Of a DNA stretch of 14,797 bases, positions 6,013 through 14,700 are shown piece after piece. Source of the DNA: PVC group bacterium (GTDB taxonomy: Bacteria; Verrucomicrobiota; Kiritimatiellia; UBA8416; PXDI01). Below the pieces are notes generated by a model that did not search any database, was not told the origin of the DNA, and was given only the letters and a program-made list of their open reading frames with translations. Numbering within the stretch: the stretch's first letter is position 1; every line of letters starts with the position of its first letter. The stretch is taken from positions 1-14,797 of the forward strand of contig PXDI01000387.1 of the NCBI GenBank assembly GCA_003565095.1. Reading direction: 5' to 3'. The position numbers and the translations under genes are program-made.

Positions 6013-7437
6013 TCAGCGTTTGTTAAGCGCTACATATTTCTTATCGAATTCCCCGACATAAAGTGCTCGCGGCCGGAAAATCCGGTTATAGGCGATATAT
6101 TCAAGAATACGTGCGGTCCAGCCAGAGACGCGGCTGACCGCGAACAGCGGTGTGAAGATATCCTGCGGGATCCCCATGCTTTCATAGACCAGCCCTGAAT
6201 AATAGTCGACATTCGGAAATATTTTCTTTTCCTTGCCGAGGGTTGTGGCAACTTTCTTCTCAAGTTTCTTGGCGGTAGCCAGCAATGTTTTCGCGCGTTT
6301 GCTGCCGGATTTGCTGGTTACATAATCCGCCAGCGGCCCGAGAATACGAGCACGCGGATCATACGCCTTGTAAACGCGATGGCCGAAGCCCATTACGCGG
6401 CGTTTCTCGCTGGCGGCTTTATCAAACCAGACGTCTACATTCTTTGGGCTGCCGATTTCTTCGAGCAGTTTGATTACCTGTTCATTTGCCCCGCCGTGCA
6501 GTGGTCCGTTCAGTGCGGCAATCCCGGCACCGACCGAGAAGTAGATATCCGACATGGTGGAGGCGACCACCAGCGCGGCAAATGTACTGGCATTCATGCC
6601 GTGGTCGGCATGCAGAATCAGCGAAACATCCATCAGGCGCTCTTCTTCCGGGCTTGGGCGCTTTCCGCTCATCATATAAAGCAGGTTGCCGGCATGGCTG
6701 AGGGTGGGGTCCGGTTCAATCGGCAGCCGGTCTTCACGAATGCGCTTGATGGCGGCGGTCAGGCTTGACATACCGGCAATCAGGTGCATGCATGATTCTA
6801 TATCACTGGCATCATCGGCGTTTTTGCGGGCATCTTTAGGGCGCTGGCGTTTCTTCTTGCGAAACTCGTAAATGGCATGTTCTTCACCCATCGGCTTGGT
6901 TTCCATCGGGATGGAGTCTTCATCGGTATAGATGGCGCTTTCCGGGGATGGGCGGGCGGATTCGTTATCCCGCCATGTCAGCCGCTGGCGCATCAGATTG
7001 GCACCGAAACGCAGTGCCGCCATTGGGTTGAGTTGTTCCAGCGGCAGGTTCATGACAGTGCGCAAGGTATGCGGAATGTGCAGGAAAGAGCGCAGCTTGG
7101 CGCAAAATTCGTCGAGCTGTTCCTTGTTGGGTAAATGTCCGTGCAGCAGCAGATAAGAGACTTCTTCAAAAGTTGAATGGGCACACAGGTCAAAAATATC
7201 GTAGCCCTGATAAATAAGCCAGCCTTTGGCACCGTTGACATAGCCGATCTTGGTTGAGCAGGCGATGGCTCCTTCAAGACCCGGGCCAACCGTACATTCG
7301 ATCGGCCACTTGATTTTTCCGGTAAGTCCCGGCTCCGGCTCGCTGCTGGTTTCCGCACGCGCTTTTTCGGCCGCCTGCAGAATTATCTTTGTAATGTCCT
7401 CTGTTTCGGCATGCATTCTTTCACAAATTTTACTCAT
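6013..7437 (-). CDS. gltA: Citrate synthase (type II-like) with an internal charged insertion
   Basis: Condenses acetyl-CoA and oxaloacetate to citrate, the entry to the TCA cycle; a 2-methylcitrate synthase role cannot be excluded. Counting from Met at 7443, the active-site set is His281 (HADHGMNAST), His316 (LNGPLHGGAN), Asp413 (NVDYYSG), Arg438 (SRVSGW) and the C-terminal RPR at 457-459. Two features are odd. An insertion of roughly 50-60 residues (about 155-213) is rich in charged residues (RKKKRQRPKD), making the protein about 475 aa against a usual 370-430. The normally conserved SGWxAH motif reads SGWTAR, Arg445 replacing His. Start 7437 is preferred because AGGAG then sits 9 nt upstream; the alternative ATG at 7443 would leave only 3 nt. 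Followed 11 nt later by an outer-membrane protein gene. Confidence 0.93.
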   Translation of the reverse strand: MSKICERMHAETEDITKIILQAAEKARAETSSEPEPGLTGKIKWPIECTVGPGLEGAIACSTKIGYVNGAKGWLIYQGYDIFDLCAHSTFEEVSYLLLHGHLPNKEQLDEFCAKLRSFLHIPHTLRTVMNLPLEQLNPMAALRFGANLMRQRLTWRDNESARPSPESAIYTDEDSIPMETKPMGEEHAIYEFRKKKRQRPKDARKNADDASDIESCMHLIAGMSSLTAAIKRIREDRLPIEPDPTLSHAGNLLYMMSGKRPSPEEERLMDVSLILHADHGMNASTFAALVVASTMSDIYFSVGAGIAALNGPLHGGANEQVIKLLEEIGSPKNVDVWFDKAASEKRRVMGFGHRVYKAYDPRARILGPLADYVTSKSGSKRAKTLLATAKKLEKKVATTLGKEKKIFPNVDYYSGLVYESMGIPQDIFTPLFAVSRVSGWTARILEYIAYNRIFRPRALYVGEFDKKYVALNKR

Positions 7438-7540
7438 CGACATACACTCCTGATCTGTTTTGAACCATAATACCCCTCAAATTATCGAGAAGTGGTGAAA
7501 ATAACAGTAATAGTCGTGGTATGCAACAGGAAGTTTTGCT

Positions 7541-7591
7541 GTAAAGCCGGTTGGTCGTTAGGCCCGGCGACCGCTGCAATCAGCGCTTTAC
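7541..7591. other. Predicted three-way-junction RNA or DNA element
   Basis: An outer stem GTAAAGC (7541-7547) with GCTTTAC (7585-7591) encloses two hairpins: GGTCG/CGACC (7553-7557 with 7568-7572) and GCTG/CAGC (7573-7576 with 7581-7584). The second hairpin abuts both neighbouring helices with no unpaired base on either side. It lies in the 169-bp gap between the small TPR gene and citrate synthase. No T-tract follows on the minus strand, so it is not a classical terminator. It could be a terminator remnant, a leader element of citrate synthase or a small RNA. Inferred by eye only. Confidence 0.4.
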
Positions 7592-7612
7592 TGTTGTTTG
7601 CAGTGCCCTGAC

Positions 7613-8275
7613 TTAGAATCGCGGGGTGATGTTTTTCTCATCCAGAGGGCCGAGAACGGCATCGGCCTTAGCGGAATACTCCTTGGCAAGCTGATCTTTG
7701 CCGATCATTTTGCCGTACATGCGGGCCATATTGCGCATGACGATGGCGGTTACGCGGCCTTCAGGGCCGTAGTGTTTCTCTGCTTCGCCGAGAGCTTCGT
7801 TGAAGTAAATCTCCGCCTCATCAAACATAAAGAGATCTTCATACAGGCATGCCACGTTGTTGAGGGGGGTAACCAGGGCATCGGCCGGTTGTCCGGAAAG
7901 GTTGCGGCGGATTGCCAGTCCATCCTTCAGCAGCGGCAGAGCGTCTTCAAAATTGCCTGAGCGGCGGATAATTTCCCCGAGGTTATCATGGGCGATGGCC
8001 AGGCGTACGTCATTTTCAGGAAACAATTCCCGTGCCAGTTCAAGCGCCTGCCGGCCCGCCAGGATGGCGGCGGAGTAATCAAGCCGTGCCGCCTGATTGA
8101 TCATGCGCGCGTTGAGGGTCTGCCATTGCCGCACCCCGCCATCAGGCTGGGAAAGCTGCCAAAGCCAGTAGCCCAGCAAGACCAGCAGCACCGCAATGGA
8201 TATTACCAATATGGCGCGCTGCCTAACCGTTAGTGATGAATCTTCTTGATCGATTGTCATAAGAACCGACATCAT
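7613..8275 (-). CDS. Membrane-anchored TPR protein
   Basis: A 220-aa protein with one N-terminal transmembrane segment (about residues 21-41, AILVISIAVLLVLLGYWLW) and a TPR domain after it. Recognisable repeats include AIAHDNLGEIIRRSGNFEDA, NNVACLYEDLFMFDEAEIYF and MRNMARMYGKMIGKDQLAKE, the usual NLG / A-x(3)-Y-x(4)-A pattern. Charges before the helix are mixed, so an N-in topology with a periplasmic TPR part is likely but not certain. The protein probably acts as an interaction scaffold; partners are unknown. The start is uncertain: ATGs at 8275, 8272 and 8260 all have weak ribosome sites. It is divergent from the thymidine phosphorylase gene and shares an upstream region with a 7-bp inverted repeat. 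Confidence 0.8.
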   Translation of the reverse strand: MMSVLMTIDQEDSSLTVRQRAILVISIAVLLVLLGYWLWQLSQPDGGVRQWQTLNARMINQAARLDYSAAILAGRQALELARELFPENDVRLAIAHDNLGEIIRRSGNFEDALPLLKDGLAIRRNLSGQPADALVTPLNNVACLYEDLFMFDEAEIYFNEALGEAEKHYGPEGRVTAIVMRNMARMYGKMIGKDQLAKEYSAKADAVLGPLDEKNITPRF

Positions 8276-8282
8276 CTTCTAA

Positions 8283-8312
8283 CCGCTTTTGTCTATCAAG
8301 CTTTTAAAGCGG
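8283..8312. promoter_or_regulatory. Inverted repeat in the divergent region (candidate operator)
   Basis: CCGCTTT (8283-8289) and AAAGCGG (8306-8312) form a perfect 7-bp inverted repeat with a 16-bp spacer that itself contains the palindrome AAGCTT. It abuts the -35 box at 8315 and lies between two divergent starts, a position suited to a regulator controlling both. No regulator is identified. Confidence 0.35.
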
Positions 8313-8314
8313 AG

Positions 8315-8344
8315 TTGACTGCCGGAATGGAATGTGCGTATATT
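8315..8344 (+). promoter_or_regulatory. Candidate sigma70-type promoter for deoA-phoH
   Basis: TTGACT (8315-8320, 5 of 6 matches), 18-nt spacer, TATATT (8339-8344, 5 of 6 matches). Expected transcription start is near 8350-8352, only 3-5 nt before the ATG at 8355, giving an almost leaderless mRNA. Confidence 0.6.
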
Positions 8345-8354
8345 AAAAGCCGTT

Positions 8355-9656
8355 ATGCTTCCCCATTGGATCATAGAAAAAAAGCGGGACGGCCTCGAGC
8401 TGACCGGGGATGAAATCGTATTTTTTATTTCCAGATTTACCGCCGGGGAAATTCCCGACAGCCAGATGGCGGCGCTGGCCATGGCGGTTTATTTTTGCGG
8501 CATGAATGAAGCGGAACTGGCCGCCTTGACTTCCGCCATGCTGAACTCGGGCGAAGTGCTGGATTTCTCTGCCATTGGAAGGCCGGTTGTAGACAAGCAT
8601 TCCACCGGAGGTATCGGCGACAAGGTTTCGCTCGTGCTGGCTCCGCTGGTGGCTTGCTGCGGTGCCGCGGTTCCGATGCTGTCGGGGCGCGGTTTAGGGA
8701 TAACCGGCGGCACTCTTGACAAGCTGGAGTCTATTCCGGGGTTTCGCACTGATCTTGCGGTGGATGAGCTGTTCAGCGTTGTGGAGACCTGTGGCTGTGC
8801 GATCAGCGGACAGACCGCAAGTATTGTTCCGGCTGACCGCAAGTTATATGCGTTGCGTGATCTGACTGGCACAGTCCCTTCAATTCCACTAATCACCGCA
8901 AGCATCATGTCCAAAAAGCTGGCAGAAAGCCCTGACGGTCTGGTGCTTGATGTGAAAACCGGTCGCGGTGCCTTTATGAAGGAGCTTGACTCAGCTCGTG
9001 AGCTGGCGCGGACGATGGTGAAAACCGGTGAACGTTCCGGGGTGCGCACAGCGGCATTGCTTAGCGCGATGGACCAACCGCTGGGAACGTCGGCCGGCAA
9101 TGCGCTTGAAGTCATCGAAGCAATCGCTTTATTGCAAGCCGGCGGACCGCCGGATACGCGGGAACTTGTACTTGCGTTGGGTGAACGCATGCTGGTCGCC
9201 GCCGGCATTGAGCGTTCGACAGAATCAGCGCGGAAGGTTTTGGAAGGTAAACTTTCTTCTGGCGGGGCGTTTGAGTGCTTCCGTCAAATGGTTGAATTAC
9301 AGGGTGGCGATCCGCGGGTTGTTGATGAACCGGCGCGACTGCCGCAGGCACCGGTGGTGCGTGAAATACGTGCCGAGGATGGCGGCTGGGTCGGTGGGGT
9401 TGACGCGGATGCGGTGGGGCGCGTGTGTGTCATGCTGGGTGGCGGACGCAAGAGTATGGGGGACAGAATCGATCACTCCGTCGGAGTTTCCGGCTTATGC
9501 AAAGTCGGCGCTAAAATTGCCGCCGGTGATGTATTGATGCTATTACATGCATCGAATGATTCGACCGCGGAGGAATGTACGGGTTTTCTGAAAGAAGCTG
9601 TGAGAATAAGTGCCGACCCGGTGCCATTACCGGCACTGGTGCTGGAAAGCATTTAA
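8355..9656 (+). CDS. deoA: Thymidine / pyrimidine-nucleoside phosphorylase
   Basis: Phosphorolyses thymidine (and possibly uridine) to base and (deoxy)ribose 1-phosphate in nucleoside salvage; cytoplasmic, normally a dimer. The 433-aa product is close to E. coli DeoA (440 aa). Seen: N-terminal IIEKKRDGLELTGDEI, phosphate-binding DKHSTGGIGD (about 80-89), the family signature SGRGLGITGGTLDKLE (about 110-125), and base-binding Arg168, Ser183 and Lys187, spaced as Arg171, Ser186 and Lys190 of E. coli. In the signature, Ile stands where E. coli has His, a position the family pattern leaves free. DeoA and the broader Pdp cannot be told apart here. Start 8355 is chosen because homology begins there; the in-frame GTG at 8334 lies within the candidate promoter. 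PhoH follows after 17 nt, so the two are probably an operon. Confidence 0.95.
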   Translation: MLPHWIIEKKRDGLELTGDEIVFFISRFTAGEIPDSQMAALAMAVYFCGMNEAELAALTSAMLNSGEVLDFSAIGRPVVDKHSTGGIGDKVSLVLAPLVACCGAAVPMLSGRGLGITGGTLDKLESIPGFRTDLAVDELFSVVETCGCAISGQTASIVPADRKLYALRDLTGTVPSIPLITASIMSKKLAESPDGLVLDVKTGRGAFMKELDSARELARTMVKTGERSGVRTAALLSAMDQPLGTSAGNALEVIEAIALLQAGGPPDTRELVLALGERMLVAAGIERSTESARKVLEGKLSSGGAFECFRQMVELQGGDPRVVDEPARLPQAPVVREIRAEDGGWVGGVDADAVGRVCVMLGGGRKSMGDRIDHSVGVSGLCKVGAKIAAGDVLMLLHASNDSTAEECTGFLKEAVRISADPVPLPALVLESI

Positions 9657-9673
9657 CAAAAAGGAAGATTTGC

Positions 9674-11035
9674 ATGGCAAAAGTTAAGAAAAAAGCTGCG
9701 TCTCGCAAGGTTAAGACATTTGTGCTTGATACCAATGTCCTTTTACATGATCCGCAGGCACTGGAATCATTTGTGGATAACATAATAGTTCTGCCGATGG
9801 CGGTAATTGAGGAATTGGACAAGTTCAAGACCCACAATGATGAGCTTGGCCGCAGCGCCCGTCAGACTATCCGGCGGCTGGATAAACTGCGTGAGAACGG
9901 TAATCTTCGGGACGGGGTGCCGATTGCGCATGGCGGGAAACTGCGGATTGTTTCAGCCAGTCACGATTTTGCCGATGCCGGACTAGAGCACGGTTTGGCC
10001 GATAACCGGATTTTGCAGGTGGCTTACGGGTTACACGGTCAGGGCGAGCGGGTGATTTTTGTCAGCAAGGACATTAATGCGCGCGTGAAGTGCGATGCGC
10101 TCGGTCTTGATGCCAAGGACTATGAGCGATCAAAAGTAAACTTTGATGAGCTGTATTCCGGTTACGGGGAAGTTGTCACTGCCAAGCGCACGGTAGATAC
10201 ATTTTTCAAAAAGACGGTAATGGAAATGCCGCGGCTGGGTGGTTATCCAAACCAGTTCTTAACTTTGCGTGATCGCAGCAATCCCAAACGGACGGCGCTT
10301 GCAAGGGTTTTGCAGCCGGGGGTTCTTACGCATCTCACCAAAACCAATGAAAAAGTCTGGAACATAACATCCCGCAACAAAGAGCAGCGGCTTGCTTTGG
10401 AATTGTTGATGGATCCGGAAGTGCAGATTGTTACACTTGTCGGCAAGGCCGGCACGGGAAAGACCCTGTTGGCGCTGGCGGCGGCGTTGCATAAAACCCT
10501 GCGCAACGGTCGTTACGACCGGATTCTGGTGTCGCGACCGGTCATCCCAATGGGCAAGGATATCGGGTATCTGCCGGGAGCCAAAGAGGAGAAAATGTCG
10601 CACTGGATGCAGCCGATTTTTGATAACCTGACATTCTTGCTGCGGGAGGAAATCCCCGGCGGAAAGGCGAAGCGTAAGGCCAAGCCGGCTTCGGTGCAGG
10701 ACCGGATTGACCGTTTATTGAAAGAGGGCACGATTGAGATGGAGGCACTGACTTATATCCGCGGCCGTTCGATCCCGCGCCAATATGTCATTATTGATGA
10801 AGCGCAGAATCTGACTCCGCATGAAGTGAAAACCATCATCAGCCGGGCGGGCGAGGGCACTAAAATGGTTTTGACCGGGGATCCGTTTCAAATTGATAAT
10901 CCCTATCTTGATGCCTCCAGCAACGGTTTGACTTATGCGGCAGAGCGCTTGAAAGAGCAGGAGATCAGCGGACACATTACATTGCACAGTAGTGAGCGTA
11001 GTAAACTGGCGGCGATAGCCGCGGAGTATTTGTAA
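9674..11035 (+). CDS. phoH: PIN-PhoH family ATPase/ribonuclease
   Basis: A 453-aa two-domain protein of the PhoH2/YlaK type. The N-terminal PIN nuclease domain (about 14-150) has acidic residues Asp19 (VLDTNVLL), Glu46/47 (IEELDKF), Asp110 (LADNRIL) and Asp133 (SKDINAR). The C-terminal PhoH ATPase has Walker A GKAGTGKT (257-264), SRPVIPMGKDIGYLPG (287-302), Walker B VIIDEAQN (372-379) and TGDPFQID (401-408). Relatives in mycobacteria couple ATP-dependent RNA unwinding to ribonuclease cleavage, so RNA turnover is likely. Length and domain order are normal. Start 9674 is supported by AAGGAAG upstream; the frame is open from 9575 but overlaps deoA. The N-terminus is Lys-rich, suiting nucleic-acid contact. 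Co-transcribed with deoA. Confidence 0.96.
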   Translation: MAKVKKKAASRKVKTFVLDTNVLLHDPQALESFVDNIIVLPMAVIEELDKFKTHNDELGRSARQTIRRLDKLRENGNLRDGVPIAHGGKLRIVSASHDFADAGLEHGLADNRILQVAYGLHGQGERVIFVSKDINARVKCDALGLDAKDYERSKVNFDELYSGYGEVVTAKRTVDTFFKKTVMEMPRLGGYPNQFLTLRDRSNPKRTALARVLQPGVLTHLTKTNEKVWNITSRNKEQRLALELLMDPEVQIVTLVGKAGTGKTLLALAAALHKTLRNGRYDRILVSRPVIPMGKDIGYLPGAKEEKMSHWMQPIFDNLTFLLREEIPGGKAKRKAKPASVQDRIDRLLKEGTIEMEALTYIRGRSIPRQYVIIDEAQNLTPHEVKTIISRAGEGTKMVLTGDPFQIDNPYLDASSNGLTYAAERLKEQEISGHITLHSSERSKLAAIAAEYL

Positions 11036-11114
11036 AAAAAGGAGGTGGCGCAGGAAGCAGAAACTGTTGGGTAATTGGCGGAAGCACAGAACAAAAAACA
11101 GCAAGGAGAGTGGT

Positions 11115-11654
11115 ATGAAGAAGCATATGATGATGATCGGTGGAATGATGCTGGTGGCGGCGGTGTGTCATGCGCAGTTCAGGCTGGGAGTGCATGGTGC
11201 CTACTCGAATGCCGGTGATGTTGAGAATGAAGATTTCGGCTTCGGCGGGCAGCTCGGCATGCAGATGGGCGAGGTATTCTCGCTGGAACTGTCCGGCACA
11301 AAATTTGATGACAAAGAGGATGGTGCCGGTGGCGAGATCACGACGATCGCGCTTACCGCGCGTTTAGGAGCCCAGGTCAGTTATGCCGCCACTTTGTATG
11401 GTGGTGCTGGTGTTAATTACAACATATTAGACATCAGCCCATCACTTCCCGGTATAGAAATCAACGACACAATCGGATTCCACGGTGCCGGCGGTATCGA
11501 AGTGATGTTGAATGATATGATTATGGTGTTTGCCGAATACCGTTACACCTTGCTTGAGCCGGAGATAGAGGCAAGTTTCGGCGGCATTAAAGAGACCGAT
11601 AAGTTTGATTATAACTTCGGTTTGGCCCGTATTGGTTTCAATCTGGTATTCTGA
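11115..11654 (+). CDS. Small outer-membrane beta-barrel protein (OmpA/OmpW-like barrel)
   Basis: A 179-aa secreted protein (stop TGA at 11652-11654) with a signal peptide (Met-rich h-region, residues 5-17) and likely cleavage after CHA (residue 20). The mature part alternates Gly- and aromatic-rich strands (FGFGGQLGMQMG, LYGGAGVNYNI, VFAEYRYTLLEPE) and ends in Phe (FNLVF), the usual C-terminal signal for BAM-dependent insertion. It resembles eight-stranded 'outer membrane protein beta-barrel domain' proteins. Start 11115 follows AAGGAGAG at a normal distance; a TTG at 11067 in the same frame has no suitably spaced site. It has no PEP-CTERM tail. A strong terminator follows at once. It sits between phoH and the exosortase gene, and no functional link is evident. 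Confidence 0.88.
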   Translation: MKKHMMMIGGMMLVAAVCHAQFRLGVHGAYSNAGDVENEDFGFGGQLGMQMGEVFSLELSGTKFDDKEDGAGGEITTIALTARLGAQVSYAATLYGGAGVNYNILDISPSLPGIEINDTIGFHGAGGIEVMLNDMIMVFAEYRYTLLEPEIEASFGGIKETDKFDYNFGLARIGFNLVF

Positions 11655-11672
11655 TAGATTATACATCCATAC

Positions 11673-11703
11673 CGGGGCGGCCTTTGACGGCCGCCCCGTT
11701 TAC
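11673..11703 (+). terminator. Strong rho-independent terminator
   Basis: CGGGGCGGCC (11673-11682), loop TTTGAC, GGCCGCCCCG (11689-11698), then TTTA: a perfect 10-bp GC stem. It ends the outer-membrane protein transcript only 13 nt before the exosortase ATG. The T-tract is short, but the stem is very stable. Confidence 0.85.
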
Positions 11704-11711
11704 ATTGAACA

Positions 11712-14700
11712 ATGAATCAGCAGCGCATAATTATTTATCTTTCCGGCGGATTGTTTGCGGTTTGGCTGGCGCGGGCTTTGCCGGGCTTTTTGGGCCACCC
11801 GCATGGCTTGCTGCGCTTTCTGCTGGGAGGCGCTTTTGCACTGGCGGTGCTTTTCCGGCATAAGCCTTTGACCGCAGGTAAGCAGCCGCAGCCGGTTTTG
11901 CGCAATGGCCTGTTGGCGCTGGCGGGTGCGCTGCTAAGTATTTTCGGGCGCGTTTTTGCGGTTTCGCAGTTTGAATGGCTGGGGCTGATTCTGTTGCTGT
12001 CGGCCGCCCTCTGTTTTGCACTGCCGGTTGCCTGGCATAAGGATGTTTTCCTGGCGGCGTTTCTATTGTACTGGGTGCATCCGCTGCCCGGTCAGGTTTT
12101 TGCCGCGCTTGAGACCACGCTGCAACAGGCTTCCGTAACGGGATCGGAAGCGCTGCTGCATGTTATGAACGAAAGGGTCTGGGCAGACGGCTTTACTTTG
12201 CATACCGGTATGGCGGTCTTTGAGATTCCCGAATGGTGCAGCGGAATGCGTGCGGCAACCACGGTATTTCTCCTTACATGCGGTTTGGCAATGCTTTTCC
12301 GCCTGCCGTTTCTCTGGGGACTGTTGTTGACCGTTGCGGCAGTGGTGCAGTCGCTGCTGTTGAACATTATAAGAATAAGTGCGGTGGTGATTCTGGCGCC
12401 CGGGTTTACGGAGCGATCGGCTCAGGATGCGCTGCACGACACTTCCGGTATACTGCTGGTCAGTGCGGTTTTGCTGGCGGGCTGGGAGTCACGTTTGCTG
12501 GCGCGAGCTGTTCATGAGCGCCGGCGCAGAATCTCAGAGATAAACGAACACCGCATGCGCCGGGTTACCGAACATCCGCCGTTCTGGCGCAATCTGCTTT
12601 ATCACTGGAAAACCTTGACGGCGCTGCTGGTGTTGGCTGCTGCAACTGCGGGACTGGTCTGGCGTTTGCGGGAGAGTCACCGTGTTGCCATGTGGGAAGG
12701 CGTTGTGCAGGGGTTTGTTGAAGCCAACCGGCTGGATCTTGCCAAACGGCTTGGCATGCTGGTGATGGCATCCCGTCCCGGGGATGACGACTGGTCCATG
12801 CAGTATGCGCGTATTTTGATTCAGCGCGGCGATTATGAACAGGCCCTTGAAATTCTGGCTGCAATTGATTCTGCCCGGCAAGACACTAATGAAGCATTGA
12901 TTCTGCGCGGTTATGCATTGATGTGGATGGGGGAACTGGAGCAGGCGGCTGGAGTAATTGCCGGGATTCCGGAGGAACTGAGAGAGCGCGATCCGCGGCT
13001 GGCGATGATTCTGGCTGAGATGGGTTTCTTTTTTGATATACCCGACTATGTGGAGCGGTATGTGCCGGTGGCGGCGGGCTTTCAACCAAACCTGAACCGT
13101 GTACGTGCGCTGTATTATCCCTATATGCGGCGGTACCGGCAGTGGGATGCGATGACCAGATCGGCTTCGCCGCACCCGTACCGCGAACCGGCTCCGGCGC
13201 TGGCGGTTATTGAGGCGCATATGAATTACAATAATATCGCCGTGGTGGCCGAAATGACCTTAAACCTGCTTGAGCGCTGGCCGGATGATCCGCGCCTGAT
13301 AGAACCGCTTTATTTTATGGCACTGAAACGGATCAACACTGAATGGGAGCAGTTGTTTGCAAACCACCTAAAGCTGCTGGCTTCAAGTCTGGATGATATC
13401 GACGCCCTTTACGGTCTGCTGCCGCGCTGTTTCAGTATTGGCCGTGCTGATCTGGCGTGGCATTTAATGATGCGTATTCGTGAACTTGACGGGGATCACC
13501 CATACCTGCCGATGGCAGTTTCAAGATTCGGGGCAGAATGGTTCAAAATACGCACGGCCGTTTTGGGACTGCCGGCTTCAGAAAACTTTGCCATGACGGA
13601 TATTTCGCCGTTTATGCGCCTCGCCGGCAAATTTCCGCTATGGCAGCCGATGGTCGGAGTCATTCCATATGGCGCGGAAATTACCGGGACGAGAGATCTT
13701 GTTGAATTGCGGCGGAAGGTGAATGATGAGGCGATTCGTAGGTTTGCACAGCGGCATGCGCACCGCCGGCTGTCAATTGAGGCTGTCTACGAATATGTTC
13801 ACGCATTGGAGCGCGCAGGGCGGCGTGATGAAGTCATACAGGTTCTGGATATTCTGGAGCAGGAGCATTCCGGGGAAGCGCTGCGTTCGCGGTTGACGCG
13901 TTCTGAGCTGTATGAAAGGGCGGCGGACTGGCAGAATGTTTATGAGACATTGCGCTCATATCCGGCGCTGCCGGCCGAAGTAAGGACTGTTGCAGCGATG
14001 ACCCGGCTGGTGCGTGCACAGCTTGAGCTGAACCTGATGCTTGCCGCATGGAGCACTGTTCGTCAAATGCAGCAGGATTTTCCATTGTCGGCGCGTGTGC
14101 CGCGTCTTTCGGGCATGCTGTTATTGCGGATGAACCGTCCGGAAGAGGCGCTGCATGCTTTGCGTCACGGAGCGGTGCACCGGGGGCAGGCCTGGTCCGT
14201 GCTGATGGTTGAGACGCTTTATCAGAATCAGCGCTATCAGGAAATGGAGGAATTGAGCCGGACCGTTTTGCTGCCGTTTATCCCCGTTGAGGCACGGGCA
14301 AAACAGCGTATGCATGTTGCGCCGGCGGAACTAACCGCCATGTGGCCGCATTACGGGGTGCCTTCCGGCGCAGAGTTTGCGGCTAATGCTGTAGCGTTAC
14401 GCCGCAACCTTAGAGCAGCTTCCTCACCCTTTCTAACCGGAATGCTGGAACATTGGATTAAGTGTTATGAAGACATTCTCCAGCCGGGGGACGACCGGAC
14501 AATCTGGCAGGCGGATGTATGGCTCAATATCGCTCGCGATAATACCGAAGCGGCGGTTTTGTTAAACCAGTTGACCATTATGCTGTCTTACGCCGGACGT
14601 TATGCAGAGGCGCGTGAGACGGCGCTGCTGGCGGCGGAAGCGCTGCCCGAGGTGCCTTTGCTCTGGGAGATACTGATCGGTTTAAGCGGCAACGAAGCCG

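Noticed and set aside
8334..8354. GTG start of thymidine phosphorylase at 8334
   Set aside because: It lies inside the candidate promoter and adds residues before the point where family homology begins.
8489..9208. 239-aa open frame on the minus strand
   Set aside because: Ser/Pro/Arg-rich shadow of deoA.
11115..11654. Exosortase substrate next to the exosortase
   Set aside because: The C-terminus is a beta strand ending in Phe, with no PEP-like motif, hydrophobic helix or basic tail.
12534..13220. 228-aa open frame on the minus strand
   Set aside because: It lies antisense to the exosortase-TPR gene and its product is rich in His, Pro, Arg and Gln with no domain pattern. The plus strand has clear family motifs and an unbroken frame.
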